From contig JBCCGT010000002.1 of assembly GCA_039029135.1 (NCBI GenBank), forward strand, positions 124,001 to 188,000: a DNA stretch of 64,000 bases. Reading direction: 5' to 3'. The notes under the pieces are model-generated. The model had not been told where the DNA came from, searched no databases, and was given only the letters and a program-made list of their open reading frames with translations. Shown here one piece after another: positions 59,228 to 64,000 of the stretch; the stretch's first letter is position 1, and the number at the start of each line of letters is the position of its first letter. Origin of the DNA: JALZVT01 sp039029135 (lineage in GTDB: Bacteria > Pseudomonadota > Gammaproteobacteria > Pseudomonadales > Azotimanducaceae). The position numbers were made by a program, and so were the translations under genes.

Positions 59228-61195
59228 TCAGGTGTTCACGCCGAGCAGATTGAACAGCAGCAGCGCGGGCCAGGTGAGCACGGCCGCGATCGCGAGCAGA
59301 GAGATGTGGCAGCGCCAGCACAGCGAGCGCCAGCCCGGCGCGAGCTCGGCGCGCCAGGCCGGGACGACGCCCAGCACGAAGCCGAGACCGCTGAGCGCGA
59401 ACAGATTCAATAACACCACGACGAATACCAGCCGGCCGATGGCGCCGTTAAACGCATCGATGTACGCGATGTCGGCAATGCCGGTGTAGCCGGCGAACGC
59501 GGCAACGGGTATCGCCAGCTGCAGCGCCGACATGAACAGGCCGTTGCGTCTGAGCCACCGCTTAGCGGTGCCAACACCGGACCACAGCAGCGAGCCGAAG
59601 GCGCTCAGGCTGACGACGATGCCCAGAAGCGCAAGCTGACCCGCGCGTCCGGGGTCGCCGAGGCCCGAGACCTTGCGAAAGGCGCTCGACGGACCCGTGT
59701 GGAGATAGACGTGGCCGGTCTCGGCCTGGGCGCGAAACAGGTAACGCCTGCCGTCGCTCAGGTCATAGACGCCGGGACCGACGCGCCGCAGCTCGACGTC
59801 GCCGCGCACGAGCCGGCCCTCCGCGTCGCGCCCAATCTCGATGACCGAACCGGCGGCAAAGACCGCGGCGAACGAGCGCATCGAGCGCCGCTCGGTCCAG
59901 TAGCGGCCGACGACGTCATCGACGGCGCCGCCGACGGCCTCGCTCGGCGCCGCGGGGGAGCGGCGCGGCCCGACGAAGGTTTCGAGAAAGGCCCGATAAG
60001 GGTTGTTCTGCTCGAACTCCGGCGGCGGCGGCGCGGACTCCGCCGGCACCATCCGTCCCACGCCCACGAGCGCGCCGACGAGGTCCAGCACGCTGGGATT
60101 GATGGAGCCCCGGATGATGGAGATCACCAAACCCGCGTTGCTGTCGGGAAACACGCCGAGCTGGCTCTGCGTGCCTGGCAGGCCACAGCCGTGCTGCACA
60201 TAGCGCTCGCTGCCCCAAATCTGCGGATAGAAGTGCAGACCGATACCGGCGTCGGCCGGGTGATTGCCGAACTGGCGACGCTGCATCTCGCGGCGCGACG
60301 CGGAGGACAGAACGGCGGCGTGGTGAAGCGCTTCATCGTCTGCGTCCGATGCGGCGTCCGACGCTGCAAGAAAGGCGGCGTACGTCAGCATGTCTCGCGG
60401 CGGCGCGATGATGCCGCCCGACGCCGCGGTGAGCGGGTGCTTCGGATAGAACGGCACGGGCTGCAGCTCGCCGTTGGGAAACCGGCCGTAGGGCTGGGCG
60501 AGTCGCGGCGGCGGCAGCGTCGCGTGATGCATAAAGGCAGCGGTCATGCCCAGCGGCGCGATGATGTGCTCCTTGACGTAGGCGGCCATGCTCTGCCCGG
60601 ACACGTCTTCGATGACCACGCTCTCCAGCGCAACACCCAGATTTGCGTACTGACCGATCGCCCCCGGCGGCCGTTCGATGTTCTCGCGAAACAGATCGGC
60701 CACGACACCCGCCGCGACCGGCGCGGGGATATCGAGCTTGGTGCCCTGCGGGGTGAAGTGGCCGGCCATACCGGAGCTGTGGGTCATGAGCTGGCGCAGG
60801 GTCACCTGGTCGCCGTGCGGCGGCGGCAGGCGATAGCGCTTCAGATAGCGGTTGACCGGATCATCGAGCGACGCGATCAGCCCGCGATCCCGAAGCTGCA
60901 GCAGCGCGGTCGCGGCGAACGTCTTGGAGACCGAGCACATACGAATCATGGTCGCGGCGGGATCGAGCGGTATCGCGCGCCGCTGGTCCTCGAACCCATA
61001 GCCCTTCAGCAGGATCGTCTCACCGTCCTGCACCACACCGATGGAGGCACCGTTGTAGACGCCGGCCGCGACGCGCGGCTCGAAGAACTCATCCGCCCAG
61101 CGTTCGACCGCCACCGGGTCGAACTCGACGGCGGACCAGGCGCCCTGGGCCAGCAGGAGCAGCCCAAGGGCCAGTGGTCGAACGCGTGAGAACAT
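59228..61195 (-). CDS. Beta-lactamase-family serine hydrolase with C-terminal membrane domain
   Basis: 655 residues: signal peptide, serine hydrolase domain (about 25-370; SVSK in IRMCSVSKTFAATAL and YAN in GQYANLGVAL), a beta-rich linker (about 415-510) and a C-terminal membrane domain with four hydrophobic helices (about 520-650). The start is ATG 61195; the longer open frame only mirrors the neighbouring VOC gene. It follows the VOC gene by 4 bases and is likely in one operon with it. Function unknown; the membrane tail is unusual for plain esterases. Confidence 0.87.
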   Translation of the reverse strand: MFSRVRPLALGLLLLAQGAWSAVEFDPVAVERWADEFFEPRVAAGVYNGASIGVVQDGETILLKGYGFEDQRRAIPLDPAATMIRMCSVSKTFAATALLQLRDRGLIASLDDPVNRYLKRYRLPPPHGDQVTLRQLMTHSSGMAGHFTPQGTKLDIPAPVAAGVVADLFRENIERPPGAIGQYANLGVALESVVIEDVSGQSMAAYVKEHIIAPLGMTAAFMHHATLPPPRLAQPYGRFPNGELQPVPFYPKHPLTAASGGIIAPPRDMLTYAAFLAASDAASDADDEALHHAAVLSSASRREMQRRQFGNHPADAGIGLHFYPQIWGSERYVQHGCGLPGTQSQLGVFPDSNAGLVISIIRGSINPSVLDLVGALVGVGRMVPAESAPPPPEFEQNNPYRAFLETFVGPRRSPAAPSEAVGGAVDDVVGRYWTERRSMRSFAAVFAAGSVIEIGRDAEGRLVRGDVELRRVGPGVYDLSDGRRYLFRAQAETGHVYLHTGPSSAFRKVSGLGDPGRAGQLALLGIVVSLSAFGSLLWSGVGTAKRWLRRNGLFMSALQLAIPVAAFAGYTGIADIAYIDAFNGAIGRLVFVVVLLNLFALSGLGFVLGVVPAWRAELAPGWRSLCWRCHISLLAIAAVLTWPALLLFNLLGVNT

Positions 61196-61199
61196 GAGG

Positions 61200-61964
61200 T
61201 CAGCCCGCCGCAGACGCGTGGATGAGCCGCAGGCCGTGGAGTTCGGCCTCGACGGGTGCGGGGGCATCCACGAGCAGCGCGAGGATGGCGTGCGTCTCTC
61301 CCCGCTCGATCTGGAATTCAAAATCACCGACGGCAAGGCGCTCCTCGCCTGCCGCCGACGTCGTCGGCGGCCCGCCAACCAGTCGCGCCAGTTCGGCGAC
61401 ATAGTCGCCGGGCCGCGGCGTGCACAGCCGCAAGCCCAGCAGCCGCCGCAGGCCGTTCGGGTGCGCAAGATCGTCGGCGCCGATCACAGGCGGCGGATCA
61501 TAGGGGCCCATCAGAAACGGCAGCTGCGGGCTCGCGGCGGTGCACAGCTGCCAGCGGGTGGTCACGCCGTCTGCCCGGCGTCGCGAGAAGTCGCGCGATT
61601 TTCCCAGGACGACGCCGCTGGCGGCCAGGGCGTCGCGGGCCGGTGCGAACGGCTGGTCCGTCTCGAGCGCAAAATCGCACAGGCCGTGACTCACCAGCCA
61701 GTTCTGCATGCGCACCAACAGCGGCTGTCCCAACGCCGCCCCCACTCTTGCCACCAGCTTCTGCACGACGCCCGTGACGCCCGACGCGGTTGGGTCGAAC
61801 AGCTCGATGAAGCCGCCGGCTTCGAAATAGATCATGGCGTTGTGCGCCCGCTCTGGGTCGCCGCCCCAGACGACGCGAAATCCGGCCTGCTCGAAGTCCG
61901 CCACCGCCCGCCGCAGGTCCCGGACCCGACAGAGATAGTGGCTCGGCACGAAACTGGCTGTCAT
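61200..61964 (-). CDS. VOC-family protein (Glyoxalase_3-like)
   Basis: 254 residues. It opens SHYLCRVRDLRRAVADFEQAGFRVVWGGDPERAHNAMIYFEAGGFIELFDP, the VOC beta-alpha pattern with ligand His and Glu; a second, weaker module follows. Different from the VOC protein at 46279-46947. First gene of a minus-strand pair with the membrane serine hydrolase. Substrate unknown. Confidence 0.78.
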   Translation of the reverse strand: MTASFVPSHYLCRVRDLRRAVADFEQAGFRVVWGGDPERAHNAMIYFEAGGFIELFDPTASGVTGVVQKLVARVGAALGQPLLVRMQNWLVSHGLCDFALETDQPFAPARDALAASGVVLGKSRDFSRRRADGVTTRWQLCTAASPQLPFLMGPYDPPPVIGADDLAHPNGLRRLLGLRLCTPRPGDYVAELARLVGGPPTTSAAGEERLAVGDFEFQIERGETHAILALLVDAPAPVEAELHGLRLIHASAAG

Positions 61965-62022
61965 GACTGTGCTCCCCGCATATCGCCGCCCGGCGCCGGC
62001 TGCCCAGCCGAGTTTAACCCAT

Positions 62023-62046
62023 TAAGATAATAATGATTCGCATTCG
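62023..62046 (+). promoter_or_regulatory. Fur-like box before ABC exporter
   Basis: The AT-rich stretch contains AGATAATAATGATTC (62025-62039), matching 10 of 14 informative Fur 7-1-7 positions, followed by GCATTC. It is in the 140-base divergent region between the VOC gene and the ABC transporter. Confidence 0.6.
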
Positions 62047-62104
62047 TGATAGTCTGTCGGTGGGCGCGACCAGACCCGCGCAGCCACCACACCGACGGTA
62101 CCCA

Positions 62105-63946
62105 ATGATGACCGAAGCCGCAGCCTCAACCGCACCCCCGCTCGCCGCGACCGACGCCGCCGACACGGACACCGAACCCAGCCTCTGGACGATCATTGCG
62201 CCCGTCAACGGCGAGATCTACCTGGGCATGGCGGTGTCGCTGTTGAGCCTCATTGGCTGGCTGGGCTCGATCATGCTGTTTCTGCCGATCACCCGCGAGA
62301 TCGGCGCCGCAGCGCCCGACCCCGCGCGGCTGTGGTCGCTCATCGGGCTGAGCCTCGGCCTGGTAGCGCTGGCCTTCGTGTGCCGCGCCTGGTCGTTTCG
62401 AATATCGCATCTGGGGGCGTTTCGCCTCGAGCAGATTCTGCGTACCGAACTCACGACGCGGCTGGCGCAGGTACCGCTGGGCTACGTCGTCAACGCCGGG
62501 TCGGGCGCGTTGAAGAAGATCGTGCTTGACGACGTGCGCGCGCTGCACGCCTTCGTTGCCGACAGCACGCCGCTGTTCGCGCGCGTCTTCTCGGCGCCCG
62601 TGCTGTGCATATTGCTGATGCTGGCGCTCGACTGGCGGCTGGCGCTGCTGTCGCTGGTGCTGTTTCCGGTCGGCATGGTGGGCATGTTCTTCGCCTTTCG
62701 CGACTACGAGGTCGCGCGCAAGAAGGTCGACGACGCGTCTGAGCGCATCAGCGTCGTCATTAACGAATACGTGCAGGGCATGCACGTGGTCCGGACGTTC
62801 GACGACGGTTCGGGCTCCTTCGAGCGCTATCGGCTCGCGCTGGCCGACGCCACCGCAACGATGAAGGCCTGGACGGAGAAGTCCCAGACGGGCGCGTTCA
62901 TTGCGCGCACCCTGTTCGCGGCGCTGCCGGCCGTGCTGGTGCTGCTCGCCGTTGGCATACCCATGGTCGAACGGGGCACGCTCGAACTGCCCGTGCTGAT
63001 GATGTTCCTGCTGCTGGCGCCCACCGTCACCGAGTCGATCGTACCGATCGTCTGGATGCAGCAGCTCATCACCAACGCAAGCGCCTCGGTCAAGCGCATC
63101 GGCGAACTGCGCGAGGTCGATCTGCTCACCGAGCCCGCCAGCGCCGCGGTCCCGGCGGATGCGTCGGTCGAACTGCGGAACGTGACGTTTCGCTATGAGG
63201 GTCGCGAGGACGACGCGCTGCGCAACGTCAACATCCGCATGCCCGCGGGCACCGTCACCGCCCTGGTCGGACCCTCCGGCGCCGGCAAGAGCACCGTGGC
63301 CCAGCTCATTCCCCGGTTTTGGGACGTGAAGGCGGGTCAGGTGCTCGTCGGCGGTGTGGACGTGCGCGACATGACATCCGATCAGCTCATGCGCTCCGTC
63401 GCGTTCGTGTTTCAGGCGCCGTTTCTGCTGAGCGATACGATCGCGGCCAACATCCGCCTCGGCAAACCCGACGCCTCGGACGACGAAGTCATCGCCGCGG
63501 CCAAGGCGGCGCAGGCCCACGACTTCATCTGCGACGAACTGCCGGACGGCTACGACACGGAGGTCGGCGAGCAGGGCTCGAAGCTCTCGGGCGGACAGCG
63601 TCAGCGCATCACGATCGCGCGCGCGATTCTGCAGGACTCGCCGATCATCGTGCTCGACGAGGCCACCGCGTTCGCCGATCCCGACAACGAGGCGAAGATA
63701 CACAGCGCGCTGGCCGAACTGGCCCGCGGCAAGACGCTGATCGTCGTGGCCCACCGGCTGTCGACGATCAGCGACGCCCACCAGATCGTCGTGCTCGACC
63801 GCGGCGAGGTCACCGAGAGCGGCACGCACGACGAACTCGTGGCCGGCGACGGCCGCTACGCGAGCCTGTGGTCCCACTTTCAGCAGGCGCAGGGCTGGGG
63901 ACTGCGCACGCGGGACGCCCGCCCCGACGGGGAGGCTTCGGCATGA
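62105..63946 (+). CDS. ABC transporter, fused permease/ATPase (IrtA/YbtP-like)
   Basis: 613 residues. Six membrane helices (about 40-320) are followed by an ATPase domain with Walker A GPSGAGKST, Q-loop FVFQAPFLLSDTIAANI, signature LSGGQRQRITIARAI, Walker B IIVLDEATAFAD and H-loop VVAHRLSTIS. ABC half-transporters in tandem behind Fur boxes are typical of the YbtP/YbtQ and IrtA/IrtB siderophore systems. The start is the first of two adjacent ATGs (62105/62108); the frame extends to 62033 inside the Fur-like box. It overlaps the next gene by 4 bases (ATGA). The iron role is inferred from regulation and pairing. Confidence 0.85.
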   Translation: MMTEAAASTAPPLAATDAADTDTEPSLWTIIAPVNGEIYLGMAVSLLSLIGWLGSIMLFLPITREIGAAAPDPARLWSLIGLSLGLVALAFVCRAWSFRISHLGAFRLEQILRTELTTRLAQVPLGYVVNAGSGALKKIVLDDVRALHAFVADSTPLFARVFSAPVLCILLMLALDWRLALLSLVLFPVGMVGMFFAFRDYEVARKKVDDASERISVVINEYVQGMHVVRTFDDGSGSFERYRLALADATATMKAWTEKSQTGAFIARTLFAALPAVLVLLAVGIPMVERGTLELPVLMMFLLLAPTVTESIVPIVWMQQLITNASASVKRIGELREVDLLTEPASAAVPADASVELRNVTFRYEGREDDALRNVNIRMPAGTVTALVGPSGAGKSTVAQLIPRFWDVKAGQVLVGGVDVRDMTSDQLMRSVAFVFQAPFLLSDTIAANIRLGKPDASDDEVIAAAKAAQAHDFICDELPDGYDTEVGEQGSKLSGGQRQRITIARAILQDSPIIVLDEATAFADPDNEAKIHSALAELARGKTLIVVAHRLSTISDAHQIVVLDRGEVTESGTHDELVAGDGRYASLWSHFQQAQGWGLRTRDARPDGEASA

Positions 63947-64000
63947 TCGAGACCTTCCGCAACATGATCCGCGCGTGCGGCTCGCGCGCCGATCTAATGC
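63943..64000 (+). CDS. Start of a second ABC half-transporter (partial)
   Basis: Only 19 codons are present (MIETFRNMIRACGSRADLM) before the window ends. The ATG overlaps the stop of the preceding ABC gene. The likely product is the IrtB/YbtQ-like partner subunit, judged from position; the visible residues alone cannot prove it. Confidence 0.5.
   Translation, partial: MIETFRNMIRACGSRADLM

Overview
The window is high-GC, densely coded bacterial chromosome. By eye it is roughly two-thirds G+C, with many GTG/TTG starts and many 4-base start/stop overlaps. Gene content points to a free-living, probably marine or aquatic gammaproteobacterium. The indicators are a TonB2/TtpC-type energy-transduction operon, nickel superoxide dismutase, DUF3649/PepSY/DUF3325 iron genes, an ALDH7-based lysine catabolic operon and PrpD. 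The taxon is inferred. I see no tRNA, rRNA, IS element, phage module or CRISPR array.

About half of the window, in several blocks, looks like an iron/heme acquisition and redox region. From the left: nickel SOD (44-514); a CIA30-like secreted protein; a heme-type TonB-dependent receptor behind a clear Fur box (1510-1528). Next is a seven-gene minus-strand operon (9476 down to 3914): DUF3450, long ExbB/TtpC, short ExbB, ExbD, TonB, a TPR protein and a PepSY membrane protein. Divergent from it are an eight-loop EF-hand protein, ApbE-DUF2271 and a second, atypical TonB-dependent receptor. After an aldehyde dehydrogenase and a flavodoxin-like gene broken by an in-frame TGA come a PPOX flavoprotein and the DUF3649/PepSY/DUF3325 iron cluster with its own Fur-like box. 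More candidate Fur boxes lie before a third TonB-dependent receptor (26308), between an MFS gene and a GST-like gene (54186-54200, a perfect palindrome), between an SDR and a flavin monooxygenase (56498-56510), and before an ABC exporter (62105) whose partner gene runs off the right edge.

Between these blocks: a Yip1-MacA-MacB type tripartite transporter (21621-25410); a two-component system (30338-33068) whose response regulator carries an unusual tetrapeptide repeat; and a lysine catabolic operon (39674 down to 34072) with a divergent Lrp/AsnC regulator and conspicuous palindromes in the shared promoter. Further right are an RND efflux pair (40401-44719), a PhyH-type dioxygenase with a cupin, an orphan prpD, a HisN-like phosphatase and assorted oxidoreductases and serine hydrolases.

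Working model (inference): outer-membrane receptors energised by the TonB2-like complex import ferric or heme ligands. PepSY membrane proteins and ApbE-linked flavin chemistry may handle periplasmic electron transfer, and the right-hand ABC exporter/importer and MFS may handle siderophores. The Fur-like boxes would make these blocks one iron-responsive regulon. The lysine operon is a separate catabolic unit; its two extra enzymes suggest a route past 2-aminoadipate that deserves testing.
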